From positions 2,022,279 to 2,086,278 of the forward strand of contig OZ020622.1 in assembly GCA_963971575.1 (NCBI GenBank): a stretch of DNA of 64,000 nt, written 5' to 3'. The translations under genes and the position numbers were made by a program. Source of the DNA: Liopterus haemorrhoidalis (Eukaryota; Arthropoda; Insecta; Coleoptera; Dytiscidae). Below are positions 52,117 through 63,324 of the stretch, piece by piece. A model generated the notes under the pieces. The model saw only the letters and a program-made list of their open reading frames with translations. It was not told where the DNA came from and ran no database searches. Each line of letters opens with the position of its first letter. The stretch's first letter is position 1.

Positions 52117-52830
52117 TTGTTTCAAAATCTGGTTACAAGTAAATTAGGAACTCAAGATTTAAAAAATTTCAACCGCAGGTCTTTATTGCATTTCGTTTTG
52201 GAGATATATCCATGCAAAGATGAATATTTCTATAAATCACGCCATATTAAAATTTGTCATAATTTTAAAATACGCAAAACGAGTAAGGCCTCAAATTTTT
52301 TCTAGACTTAATAAACTACGAGGAATCCAAAAATTCTAGCGTCAGGGTGATTTCTCTAACCGTTTTTGAGTTGTGATTTTTTTAAACTCACAATTTTCAC
52401 AAATTATGTAAATTATGCCATAAAAAAATTGTCACTATCTCAAAACGCATTATACGATTAAAAGCCCAATTTTTTTCTAGACTAAATAAACTATAAAGAA
52501 TCCAAATATATATTCTTACCCAATTCTGAGATGTTTTTTTTTTAATATTGAAACAGCTACCAATAATTATTTTTTGTACCATTAAATAAAAAGATATGCG
52601 AACAATTAAGAATTTTTTCTAGACTAACTAAAACATAAAAATTCTAAAATTCAAAACAGCAAGTCTCTATCCTTACTCAGTTTTCAGATAAGTTTTTTTT
52701 TTTTTAATTGAATCAGCCACCAAAAACTAAATTTATTGTACCGTTAATTAAATAGGTTTGTTTTGGTTAGTCAAGACCCAGTTTTTTCTATAATTAAAGT
52801 ACGAAAAATCGAAATTTGAGCCTCTATCTC
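52117..52830 (+). repeat. Repeat family D, copy 3, with diverged tandem extension
   Basis: 52117-52385 aligns with 7260-7515. 52385-52830 continues with weaker repeats of the same style (TTTTTTCTAGACTAAATAAA, CTATCTCTGTCA), as if the unit had been tandemly repeated and decayed. Confidence 0.65.
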
Positions 52831-52856
52831 TGTCATAAAAATGCATCTTTCTTTAA

Positions 52857-52920
52857 TCTTGTATCTTTTTTTATTGTATCTTTTTTTCTTGTATCTTTTT
52901 TTCTTGTATCTTTTTTTAAA
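52857..52920 (+). repeat. Minisatellite of TTGTATCTTTTTTTC, four units
   Basis: A 15-bp unit (CTTGTATCTTTTTTT) repeated about four times with minor variation. Confidence 0.85.
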
Positions 52921-53051
52921 ATTGAATAATTAAAGATCGAAGGATAATTAAGGTTCTAATTTTATTGTAAACTAATTATAGTATGAGGATTCCTAAAATT
53001 TAAACCACGTCTTTCTTACTCCAGTTGTTTTTAAAGTAGGATTTAATCAGA

Positions 53052-53209
53052 TCAATTCTGTAAAAAGTTACTGTGTAATAACGTTACTACAATAGAAAAT
53101 ATTATAAAAAGTATAATGCCTTTCATTCATGATAGTAACTGACCTTGCACATAGTGACGAATTTAGTTACAATTATCATAGTAACAGAGTTACAGAATTG
53201 GTCTGATTA
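53052..53209. mobile_element. Compact copy of repeat family J (MITE-like, 158 bp)
   Basis: Starts AATTCTGTAAAAAGTTACT and ends AGTAACAGAGTTACAGAATT. It matches both ends of the long J copy at 36927-38742. Flanks GATC and GGTC do not give a clear duplication. Confidence 0.7.
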
Positions 53210-54317
53210 TTTTTGAAGAACACTGTGGAGTCATATGCCTGATGATTATACAATCACGCATAACACATCTGTATTGCTGGTTACATATACAACCAGGGGT
53301 AACATAACTAAGTGTGTACCTGATTTTTTCGATTACGGTCCATAGTTTTCTTGTTTCACAGGCCTATTTTCGTGCAATCCGTCACTGTAAGTGTGTGAGA
53401 GCGAGGAGCTGAAGATCTCGATCACGTACATACTCCGTGTTTCAGAATGGTATATTTGTTCTTACTTTCTACTGAAAATAATGAGCAAGGTGTGACGAGA
53501 AACGCTTATTGTCAACGTACAAGATTTATATTATCCCCAAGATTATTTTATAGCCTTCAAAACTGGAGATGTTTTATTAAAAAAAAGAATAAACGTCTTA
53601 ACTTGAAAGATATTAAAGAAATATGGTGTACTAAATGCATTTTTCACTTAATATTTTTCGTGAAACATTCTTATCGTAGCGGGAAGTATTTTTTAATGAG
53701 TTTATAAGAGATGTTTAAAAATATATATTTTTAAGTAACATAACCTAAATCCGCCATCTTGTTATCGACTGAGTTGACACAATATTACCGACTGAGTTGA
53801 CACATAACATAAATTTAAATTTATAACTAACTTTTTACCCTTCCCTTTCATTAAATCACTGAATTTCTGTCCTTATTACTTGATCCTAGTTTCTTATCCT
53901 TATGTTACTATTTTAAAGTTACTTACAATAAAAAGATGGTTATAAATCAGTTTGTCTGAGACCCTTTGACCGCAAGCCACTGACAAATATCCTGGAACGT
54001 CGGTTCGGGTTCTGAACGGGGTGTTCAACCCCATATATCAATTCAGACCCGAGATCAGAAGTTATTGCAGAGTTAGAGGTTTATGTACTTAGGAAAATTT
54101 TATTTATTGTATATAAATTTTATTATATAAGGTCGTCAAGGATGAAATTTGTAGTTAATAATATTGCCAACTTTAACAGCTTATTATTTGACATTGGTTT
54201 AATATTTTACCGTTCTGATTTTTTTTGTTGGAAAGTTACAAACCTCGCCTGTTTAAAGAAATCATTGTATGGTCTAAAAAATACCAAAAACTTTTTTTAA
54301 ATATTAATTTTGTTGAA
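53210..54317. other. No recognisable feature
   Basis: Open frame 53447-53707 (86 codons) has no motif and no splice partners. A phrase ACTGAGTTGACACAA repeats at 53768-53803. Confidence 0.4.
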
Positions 54318-54655
54318 AATGGAACGGTGGGAAATTCGTACTATTATGAGTATGAGTTCTTACGTGGAACTACGGCATCGTACACCGCGCGAAACATTAA
54401 TAGTGTATTTGGCTCTAGTGTTACTACGCAGCAGACAATATCAAATTGGTTCGCCAAATTTCGTACAGGTAATTTAAAAACCAAACAAAAAACCTGGCTC
54501 ATCGATCACAGCAGGAATATACTGCAACCAACTGGACGAAATGATGCAAAAACAAAGAGTCACAGCCTAGATTGGTCAATAGATCGACTCCTATCTTATT
54601 GCATGATAACGCTAGACTACACACTGCACGAATGACTGTGGCAAAACTACAGGTA
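54318..54655 (+). pseudogene. Mellifera-type mariner transposase, fragments
   Basis: ATG at 54319 (MERWEIRTI), then by frameshift YEFLRGTTASYTARNINSVF, GSSVTTQQTISNWFAKFRTG. A large deletion follows, then PRLVNRSTPILLHDNARLHT and ARMTVAKLQVLELE, which carries the second catalytic Asp. Several frameshifts. The C-terminal part is replaced by an unrelated mariner at 54660. Confidence 0.85.
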
Positions 54656-54659
54656 TTGG

Positions 54660-54960
54660 AGTTGGAACAGCAATTTCAATAAACGAGTTTTTGGCCAGTA
54701 AAAACATTCCTGTGGCTCCTCAGCCTCATTATTCGCCTGACTTGAGTCCTTGTGACTTTTTCTTCTTCCCAAGATTGAAAAATCACCTCAAGGGACGTCA
54801 TTTTGGGACACTCGAAAACATTCAAACGTCTGTAACCGACCAGCTGAAAGCTGTTCCAGTATCCGAGTTCCAGCACTGCTATGAGGATTGGAAGAACCGT
54901 CTTCAGCGCTGTGCGGCTTCCCAAGGAAGTTATTTTGAGGGAGACAATATTGAATTGTAA
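54660..54960 (+). pseudogene. Mariner family M1 transposase, C-terminal third
   Basis: Open from about 54691: FLASKNIPVAPQPHYSPDLS, PCDFFFFPRLKNHLKGRHFG, LENIQTSVTDQLKAVPVSEF and a stop after GDNIEL at 54958-54960. SPDLSPCDFF holds the third catalytic Asp. It is the same family as 11925-12577. It starts abruptly five bases after the mellifera-type fragment. Confidence 0.85.
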
Positions 54961-55126
54961 AATATTTACTAAGGAAATATTTGAAATACTAGGAAAATAT
55001 TTGAATTACTTGAAAGTATTTCAAATACAGGCAATGAACGGGGGGGGGGGTCATTGCAACCCGGCTAGTACGGATTCGTTATAATGCGACCAACAATTTA
55101 AGATTTTTAAACTATCGGACACAACG
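54961..55126. other. Spacer with a G run
   Basis: AT-rich except for a run of ten G near 55039-55048. The sequence GCGACCAACAATTTAAG just before 55127 probably belongs to the Tigger relic. Confidence 0.4.
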
Positions 55127-55640
55127 ACAAAGCGTGGAATGAAGTCATCCAGTCGTGTATGAAGGGTGTTTGGAAAAGATTGTTCAGTGAAATTGCCGAA
55201 GTTCACTGCAATCATGAAAATTATGTTGAAAATACCATCGAAGGTATTAGTCATATAGCCATTTCCGAAGGCATCGAAGGTTTGGATGAAGATGATATTC
55301 AGACTTTGTTAAAATCACACGGTGAACCTTTGACTAATGAAGAGCTGCAGGAAATGGACTGCACACGTCCCTAGAAAATGACGAACCTGTTCCCATGCGA
55401 AATTTAACTGTTAAAACCATCAAAAAGGCCCTTTCTCTTTGCAATTAATGCATGGAGTTGTTAGAAGAAACGACGAAGATTACGAGCGGGTGAGTGCTGT
55501 TAAACGTGGCTGTAATGCATTACTTGACACTTATCGGCAAATTTTGTGCAATAAACGTAGAGAGAATCAAAAATCCCTCGTTGATTGCGAAATTTCGCTT
55601 AATGCGATCATGTCCAGAACGTATTCCCCGCGTTCAGGGG
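55127..55640 (+). pseudogene. Tigger/pogo (CENP-B-like) transposase C-terminus
   Basis: First frame: KAWNEVIQSCMKGVWKRLFS, ISEGIEGLDEDDIQTLLKSH, GEPLTNEELQEMD, then a stop. Other frames continue NLTVKTIKKALSLCN and YERVSAVKRGCNALLDTYRQ, LCNKRRENQKSLVDCEISLN. The DEDDIQTLLKSH...LTNEEL motif follows the DDE domain in Tigger/jerky-type proteins. Only the post-catalytic tail remains, with two frameshifts. Confidence 0.8.
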
Positions 55641-56387
55641 GTAACCTGTACTGACATATTTAGACAATAAATATCAAATACAAATACCATGTATTTGCAA
55701 ATCCAAAAACTAAAATCAATTTTTTGAAATATTTGAAATACAATATTTCACCAGTAAGTAAATGAAATATCTTTTCATATACTTTATTTAAAATATTTCC
55801 AGCTCTTCTACATACATACACACAAACGAATTAATTTGTATATTAGCATAGATTTAGAGTGGAAGAACTCCTGGAGGATCAGGCAACGGCTGAACTCTCC
55901 TTACTTCCTGATTCATATCGCAATACAATAGTACAACTCCTGGAGTTCCAAACGATGTTCTTATTTCAACCAATCTCTTATTTTTCTGAATTATCAATGT
56001 CATATAGAGATACAAAAGAACTAAGTAAACATTTCTCGTCTGTTTATCTTAGTTAATAGATATGTTTTGTAGTTTTCGGACGAGTAATCTCCGTTTATTT
56101 GTTGAAATGTATCAATAAATATGTCTTTTAGTCTCATATAGAGTTTAGTATGTCATCTAGCGTCCGTTTGGCTCGAGATTATCGCTGTCTGATGAAGCTA
56201 TATGTGGAACCACCTCCAGATTACAAACTTTTTTTCATTAAGTTCGAGTAAATCTTGGTATATTATCAAGATATGTCACTGATACCATGGGACAACTCAT
56301 AGGCGTGCTGGAAAATTTATTTCAACATTGAAATAAGAAGATTGACCAAAAAAAGGGGATTTTTTACTACATCAGGTATATCTACGA
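55641..56387. other. No recognisable feature
   Basis: AT-rich, no supported ORF. Confidence 0.4.
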
Positions 56388-56420
56388 GATGTGTAAATTA
56401 AGTAACCGGACTGGCAACAT
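56388..56420. repeat. Solo terminal repeat of mariner family M1
   Basis: GAGATGTGTAAATTAAGTAA followed by CCGGACTGG matches the M1 terminal repeat at 8287 and 11924. No transposase sequence follows. Confidence 0.65.
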
Positions 56421-57052
56421 AGCATTTGATCTAGTAACTAAGTCAGGGGTGATTGTTTTATCTCCCCTGCCCATATTCTCCGTCAATGTGTTAGCATTCG
56501 AAGCTCGCTTCTACAAACATTCATTTATAAAAGGTATCTGTGATCAGTGGGACATTTCAACACTTAATGAAATCCACGAGGAAAGAGAGTAGACTGACTT
56601 GAAATGAATTCGCTCCGTTACGTATTAACGTACGGTACGGACGATTGAAAAGGTCCTTATTGAAAAGGGCTTGGACTACCTTCTATCGGCTACTTACCAC
56701 ACACACGAACGCCCACTCAAAGAAACCTTTCAACCGGCAAGAAATATGTTATATTTATCTAAATATTACTCTACCGAATGATTAGGTAAATACGGAAAAA
56801 ATAACCAGAGAAAAATAAAAATACAAAGTATATACTGGTCATCTTTGGTCATAGAGTAAGCAAGATATTAAATACACGATAAACAGGGCCGGATTTAATA
56901 GATTTCCGTTTAAATGCCGATCGTTGCCCAAACTGAATACAACAATGAAATTAACGAAAACGTGAAAAAAAAAAAATACTACTAATACGTCATTATACAG
57001 TGAATTTATTTTTTAATGCCACATGTACTATGTCATTACCATGGATCCAGTT
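56421..57052. other. No gene; left flank shared with 32748-32800
   Basis: 56995-57052 is also found at 32748-32810 next to the same terminal repeat. The rest is unassigned. Confidence 0.45.
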
Positions 57053-58313
57053 TTTGACAGCAATATAAATTGTTTTCATTTTCATTTGCAACATAGAAAA
57101 AACCAAATTTACTAGCAAAATCAAAATATTTTATTGAAAATACAAATAAATAATAATAATAATAAATAAATAACTAATAAAAACTTAAAATAAATGTTCA
57201 AAAGTTTCTTCGTTTACTTGCATACAAAATGTTAAGCGATCATAAAAATGATTCAAAACATTCAGCAATTGCTCTTGAGGTTATATTGTTGGATACTTGA
57301 ACAATTTTGTCTTGCAGTTCAGCAACATCCCTAAGTTCTCCATTATATACTTTGGTAAAAAAATCATTCGGTGCCAAATCCGGAGATCCTGCTGGCCAAT
57401 TCATCGACCCTCATCTTCCAATCCAGCTATTTGGGAAAGTTCTATGTAAATATTCTTTAACTATTCTAAATAAAGGACTTGTGCGCCATCATGTTGAAAC
57501 CATACTTGTCCATTAATATTCAGGTTTCGCAACGCAGGTAATATTTGGTTTTGCAAAGGGCTAGATATTTTACGGCATTAAGGTTACCGTCAATAAAAAA
57601 AGGCCCTATAATATTGGTTCCTATTATCCCTGCCCAAACATTTAATTTTTGCGGCCTTTGGGTTCGGGAGGAATGAAACAAATGTAAATTTTCTCGACTC
57701 CAGTACCTAAAATTTTGTCTGTGCACTTCACCATTTAGAGTAAACGTTGCTTCGTCAGTAAATAAAATTCTTTGAAGCATTGTTGGGACAGAATTGATTT
57801 TTTCAAACATTTCAAAACAAAAATCCATATGTACTGCTGCGTCCCTTTCTAACAATTCTTGATGATTTTGAAATTTGTATGATCGAAACTTTTCTTTTTT
57901 TAAAGTTAAAAACAGATCCAATACTGACACCAACGGTTTGTGCAATTGATCTTAAAGTATTTTTATTGTTTTCTTCCACTTGTAACAATATTTCCAACTG
58001 CTTCTCTTCTGTAAGCACGTGGGATGTTATTCTTTTTTTAATATGTTTTGACTTAAGACATCCTTCGCGATGAAATTTATTAACTAGTCTTGAAATTGTA
58101 GAGGGATTTGGTATTGGCCGATCTAGATAAGTTGCACTAAATACAGCAGAAACTTCTCTTAAACTCATTTGGGAGATATGCCAAGTTACCATCATTATTT
58201 TTTCTTCATCTGTATACATGTTGATTAATTTTTAAATCAGCAATGAGCAAAAGTATACACACTAATTGTCTATGTTGCAAATGTAAATGAACACGATTTA
58301 TATTACTGTCAAA
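57053..58313 (-). mobile_element. Element G: IS630/Tc1-type DNA transposon, 1261 bp
   Basis: 43-bp inverted repeats start TTTGACAGCAATATAAATTG on the left and TTTGACAGTAATATAAATCG on the right (complemented). It contains a nearly full-length but frameshifted transposase. A TA duplication is not evident. A partial second copy is at 32748-32852. Confidence 0.88.
57190..58219 (-). pseudogene. Transposase of element G, frameshifted
   Basis: Reverse strand from ATG 58219: MYTDEEKIMMVTWHISQMSL, the REVSAVFSATYLDRPIPNPS and TISRLVNKFHREGC helix-turn-helix region, then after a frameshift LQRILFTDEATFTLNGEVHR (first Asp), KLNVWAGIIG, NGQVWFQHDGA (second Asp), then NWPAGSPDLAPNDFFTKVYN (third Asp) and a short tail. 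All three catalytic acidic positions survive, but at least two frameshifts and a lost codon block interrupt the gene. Length fits the family (about 330-345 residues). Confidence 0.87.
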
Positions 58314-59359
58314 CAAAGGGTAAAAAAAAATTTAATTGTAAAATTAAGTTTTCGTACGTATGCAACCATCTACACAATACTGTATTGTGGGTTGTCTATT
58401 CTGTAGGCGTTTAAATCAAATTTTTCTTTCCCCATCTGGCAAATTTATGTGTTACAGCGCCCATTATACGTTGTTCTAAAATGTAATGAATGAACAAAGT
58501 TAGCAGATTACTCATTAACTGTACAACTGTAGTAGAGCAAGAGTATTCTGGTCCAGTTTAATGTGTTTAGTTGTCTCGAGATGTACTTCTTGGATTAAAC
58601 TCTAAGAATGGTGATTTACATATCGAATACAACTTCTAAAACACATTTACTATGTAAAAGGATTACTTAAATTCACTTTACAAGCATTAATTCATTTTAA
58701 GAATTGAACAAATAGATAGATTACAGAAAAAGGCATGCTAGAATAAGAAAAATAAATGGTAGAAGATTTGGGAACAGATGAATATTTTTGCTGAAAAAAA
58801 TTTGCAAAATCATTGAAATTCCATGACACGAAATATGGCAGAAAACAATCTAAAGTAATTTTATTGAACTACATTAGATTTTATCGAGAAATATTTCTAG
58901 TTTTATCATATACCAACTTTAAATCTTTAAGTTTAATTTAAAATTTATAATTTTATTAGTTTGGTACAATTGTTGTAAACATTCCCGGTTGGCCAATCTG
59001 TTTTCCATGCTGCATTTGGTACAGCGAACATTTCATTAGTCTGTCTCGCGTCCCCGGAATATAAACTAGCAGATCACCGGAGTTACCGGACTACAATACT
59101 CCGGGGACAATCAAGATCATACGCTTAACAACTTACAATCACATATTCGATAGTAATTACTCCACGATTTAAGAATATTGCTCGGATTTTCGAATCTAAA
59201 ATTAAACTTTGCTTAAATAAAAGACAGGAAAAAAATGGACAACCTAGAAAAAACGGTGGTAGGAAAAAATGACATATTAAGTCGAATCAGAAGAGCACAA
59301 AGTACTTTTATGTTTCAGGATTTGAGATCAAAAACAATTATTTATCAACAAAAGTGGCT
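58314..59359. other. No recognisable feature
   Basis: AT-rich, no supported ORF or TIRs. 59330-59359 may include the mariner 3' untranslated end. Confidence 0.4.
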
Positions 59360-60010
59360 TTATTGTTTTTGAAAGTATTCTCCATGAAGATCAATACACT
59401 TTTGCATGCAATTGAACTAATTTTCGAAGCACTTTTTCCACTCCGATTGAGGCACCTCCAAAACATGAATTTTGAACGCACCAACCGCTTCTTTAGGTGT
59501 CAAGAAACGTTGTCCTCGCAATTTATTCTCAATATGTGGTAATAAAAAGAAGTCATTGGGTGCCAAATCAGGACTATACCGTGGATGACCCATCAAATCG
59601 ACGTTTTTAATGCTCAATAAGTCAGCCGATTTGTGAGAGCTCGCATTGTCAAATTATGTGGAATCCAACGGGAACAAATCTCTTTGACGGCCAAATGTTC
59701 ATGCAATAGTGAATGTATGCTGGTCCCACTAATGCCCAAGAATACCTCAATCTCGCAATAAGTTACATGACGATCTTGCAGTATCAGTTCACGCATAGCA
59801 TCAATGTTTTCCGGAACAACAAACGATTTTGGACGACCTTTACGAAATTCGTCCTTAAGTGAACTACGGCCACGATTGAGGTCAGCAAACCATCGATAAT
59901 CAGTAGTCCTTGATGGTGCTTCATCGCCAAAAGTCGAATTAAGTTCATCGATGCACTGTTGTTGGGTTAATCCACGTCGAAAGTTGTAAAAAATAATCGT
60001 TCACGATTTA
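59360..60010 (-). pseudogene. Internally deleted mariner transposase
   Basis: Reverse strand: FRRGLTQQQCIDELNSTFGD, EAPSRTTDYRWFADLNRGRS, KGRPKSFVVPENIDAMRELI, LQDRHVTYCEIEVFLGISGT, CSRWIPHNL. It then jumps to SIKNVDLMGHPRYSPDLAPN (third Asp), DFFLLPHIENKLRGQRF and the end GEYFQKQ. Some 110 codons with the first two catalytic Asp residues are missing. A stop and a frameshift are also present. Confidence 0.88.
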
Positions 60011-60727
60011 ATTCCAATTTTAGCCGAGATGATTTTTTAGCCAAGTTTAAACATTAAAAAAAAGCTCATGCCAACTTAATAAAATTAATTTGATTTGGTT
60101 TCACTCAAATGTTTGGAATACCCTATAATTTTAGCCAACTCTGGTAACAAATTAAAACCCTGTCAAGAATTATACAGATTAAATTTCAATATTTGATTTT
60201 AATAAATCCTGAAAGAATTCTTGATAATTAAAATAATAATGAAAATACAAGTTGAAAAGATAATAGAGAGAAAATTCAAATGCATCCCAGTTTTCTCATT
60301 ATGTGGAAATGAGTCAAAATTAGCAGAGGAAAGTTTGTTAAGAACTTTTCAACTAGATTAAGGCAGTTAAAAACCAGAGTTGAGCAGGTAGAGTTATAAA
60401 ACAGGGCCCTACCATTAGCACACTGTTAGTAAGAAAGTACAAAACAAGATATACCCCAAAACTTGAGTAATAAATTATGAAAATGTCAGAAAATTTTATA
60501 GTGTTCTTAAAAAATATATCTAAAAAAATCTATAAATTAATATTATTTTCTATTCATTCATAGTTTGTATTTGTTTTAGATTGATTGCATGCTTTGAAGC
60601 TTTTGTAACACATATTCCGCTTTATTCTGTAAGAAATGCGTTAAAATTAGCGTCACGTTAAATTCGTATAATAATATAATTGACAGAGGAGTGTATTCTT
60701 GGTGAAACATGGTTAATATAAAATTAA
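60011..60727. other. No recognisable feature
   Basis: AT-rich, nothing supported. Confidence 0.4.
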
Positions 60728-61745
60728 TAAATAAATAAAGCACTCGGTTAGTTTCACAAATATAAGTTTAATGTTACTCTATACGTATTTCGGCAGTGAC
60801 GCCGTCAACAGGAGTTCGAATTACAAACTAAACTTATTTTTAACAGATACATTCAGTGGAAACAAATATTAATGGTGGGGCATACAAGTGTAAACAAATT
60901 AGCAGATAAGGGATTTTTTTTACCAATTTATTAGGGGTATATTGTAAACTTCAATCTGGTCATTCATTAAGGGAATTCCAGAGTTGATATTTTTGTAAAT
61001 ATCTCGGTATTCTAAACGGTTCCAACAATGGGTGCGTTTTGTTGTGCCAATTTTGGTTTCGGTTTAATCAGAATACGCGTTTTCTTGCGACAATATTCTC
61101 GTTCTATTCATTCTACTCATTCGATGACTCGAGGTCGAACGACTGGAATGAATAAGTGTGGTGGGGATGAAAAGTAATATGTATTTGAATGCAGTTGTTT
61201 TCATTTGGTTTTTGAATGTTTTAGAATTAAATCTTGGTATTACTGCTTCAAAATTATTTTTACTTTTAGCTATTTTCTCATTTTGTGTCCTAAAATAAAT
61301 ATATACCTATATGATTTTAATATAGTATTGTTAAATCTAAACTTAAAATGTATTTACAATTCAATTATTCGTTCTAAAACATTACGTTCTAGAATATTTG
61401 CTTCAATTGTAAAGTTTTCTTATTCTGAATTTATTATTTAGATTATCCATTTAGGTGAAATATGTTCGTTATTTGTTCTACAACCATATGACTTAACCTC
61501 CATGTAAATGTCATTCCATGTTTACTTCACGATCAAAATTGTCGTTTTCTTGCGCATCAATTCTAGTACTTCCAACCAGCCACCAACAAAACGCACCCAA
61601 TGACATAATTTATTCTCAAAAAGATGGTGTTAAAAAATAAGTTTAGTTTGTAATTTGAACTCCTGTAGATGGCGTCACTGCCGAAATACGTATAGAGTAC
61701 ATTAAACTTATATTTGTGAAACTTACCGAGTGCTTTATTTATTTA
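60728..61745. mobile_element. Element K: long-TIR element flanked by TTAA, 1018 bp
   Basis: Inverted ends of about 115 bp include TAAATAAATAAAGCACTCGG, then TTTCACAAATATAAGTTTAA and TACGTATTTCGGCAGTGACG. TTAA on both sides (60724-60727 and 61746-61749) suggests a TTAA-targeting transposase. The interior is non-coding and contains a nested smaller element. Confidence 0.72.
61030..61598. mobile_element. Nested inverted-repeat element within K
   Basis: GGGTGCGTTTTGTTG at the left and CAACAAAACGCACCC at the right, with AAT on both sides (61027-61029 and 61599-61601). An inner pair GCGTTTTCTTGCG / TGCGCAAGAAAACG-type supports the fold. About 569 bp, non-coding. Confidence 0.6.
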
Positions 61746-62308
61746 TTAATCGTACAATAATATACTATTGTCCCACCCATTACACAAGAAAAAAATAAGA
61801 GTTGGATAAATTGCTTATTGTTTCATTAGTTATTGATCTATTAATTTCAAGTGTCTAGTTATTTTTTGGGTGTGTTAACGATGGATCTTTTGGTCAATAT
61901 GGTAAATGAAATATGTTGGAACTCTCCTAAATCAAGTGTTTGAATTCCAGTACTGCAATTCGTCTGTTTGTCTGCTTCTCATTGTTCGTGGAAGTTGTGA
62001 GAGAGTACTGCACATTCCAGTTCTCATTAAATCAAATTCAGATGAAAGCTGATTCAGTTTACAAGTTCCTAATTATGAATTAGCTCCAACGGATTCACAG
62101 TCTAACTTAAATTGTGGTTACTCTAACTATAAACTATATAACGGAAATACGAGGATTACCTTTTATGTTTTTACAAACGACCAACAGATGGTAATATTGA
62201 AATGTGTCATTACTACATTAGTAAAATTTGATATCTTATTGTGAAATCCGTGGCAGCTTATGAATAGACCGAATAGTTTGTTAACAGTGAGAAGTTTATG
62301 AAAAAATA
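61746..62308. other. No recognisable feature
   Basis: AT-rich. The 5' terminal repeat of the mariner at 62309 could not be located. Confidence 0.4.
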
Positions 62309-63324
62309 GATATTACTCGTAAAGGTTTTCGTTGGATGATTTTTTACGATTTTAGTAAAAGCATAACTCAACAACAATGCATAGATTCGCTTCGTTCAAC
62401 TTTTGGTAATAAAGCACCATCAGAAAAGACTGTTTACAATTGATTTGCAGAATTTCGTCGTGGTCGTGTGTCCATCAGTGATGAATCTCGTGAAGGTTGA
62501 CCAAAATCGGTTGTGATTAAAAAAAAAAAACATCGATGCTGTTCGCAAATTGATTAAAGAAGATCGACATGTGACTTACCGTGAGATAGAAGCATCTTTT
62601 GGCATATCGCAGACTGTAATACATTCGATTTTGCATGATCATTTAGCTGTGAAAAATATCTGTTCCCGATGGATTCTGCATAATTTGACCAAAGCTCAAA
62701 AAAGGCTTGTTGGTGTAAGGGAATGCTAAAAACATTCAACCTAGGCACTGAAAAATCCGTATACAACATCATAACAGTTGATGAAACTTGGATTTATTCA
62801 TATGAACCGGAAACTAAGCAACAATCCATTGTTTGGATTTTCCAAGATGAACCCACAAAAGTTGTTCGTTCACGAATCCAAGAAAATGATTGCTTGTTTC
62901 TTCGGTTGTACTGGACATGTCGCAACCATTCCTTTAGAGAATTGGAAAATAGTTAATACTGAAAGGTATACAACAATTTGTTTGCCAGAAGTCATCGACA
63001 AAATTCAAACAACCAAAAACGTCGCATCATTTTTCATCAGAACAATACAAGCTCCCACACAGCACATCAAACAATTATTTGAAGGAGAAAAACATCGAAT
63101 TAATATATAATTGCCCGTATTTACCTGATTTATCTCCTAACGACTTTTTTGTTGCCGAATGTCAAACAAAAAATGCGTGGACAGCGATTTTCCTCGCCTC
63201 AAGAAGTCTTCGAAAACTATGTTTTTGAGATACCAACTTCAGAGTGGAAAAAATATTTCGAGAATTGGTTTGAACGTATTCAAAAGTGTATAAATCTTAA
63301 AGGCGAATATTTTGAAAAGCAATA
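62309..63324 (+). pseudogene. Near full-length mariner transposase, inactivated
   Basis: Covers the whole protein in pieces: ITQQQCIDSLRSTFGNKAPS, TVYN-stop-FAEFRRGRVS, HVTYREIEASFGISQTVIHS, CSRWILHNLTKAQKRL, VDETWIYSYEPETKQQSIVW (first Asp), RIIFHQNNTSSHTAH and LPDLSPNDFF (third Asp), ending GEYFEKQ. Two Trp/Gly-region TGA stops and at least four frameshifts are present. In the HHDNASSHT motif the catalytic Asp is Asn and the preceding His is Gln. The same subfamily occurs at 59360-60010. A 3' terminal-repeat-like AACTTATTGGACATCC is at 63428-63443. Confidence 0.9.

Noticed and set aside
53447..53707. 86-codon forward frame
   Set aside because: No recognisable motif, no promoter or splice context; chance ORFs of this size are expected.
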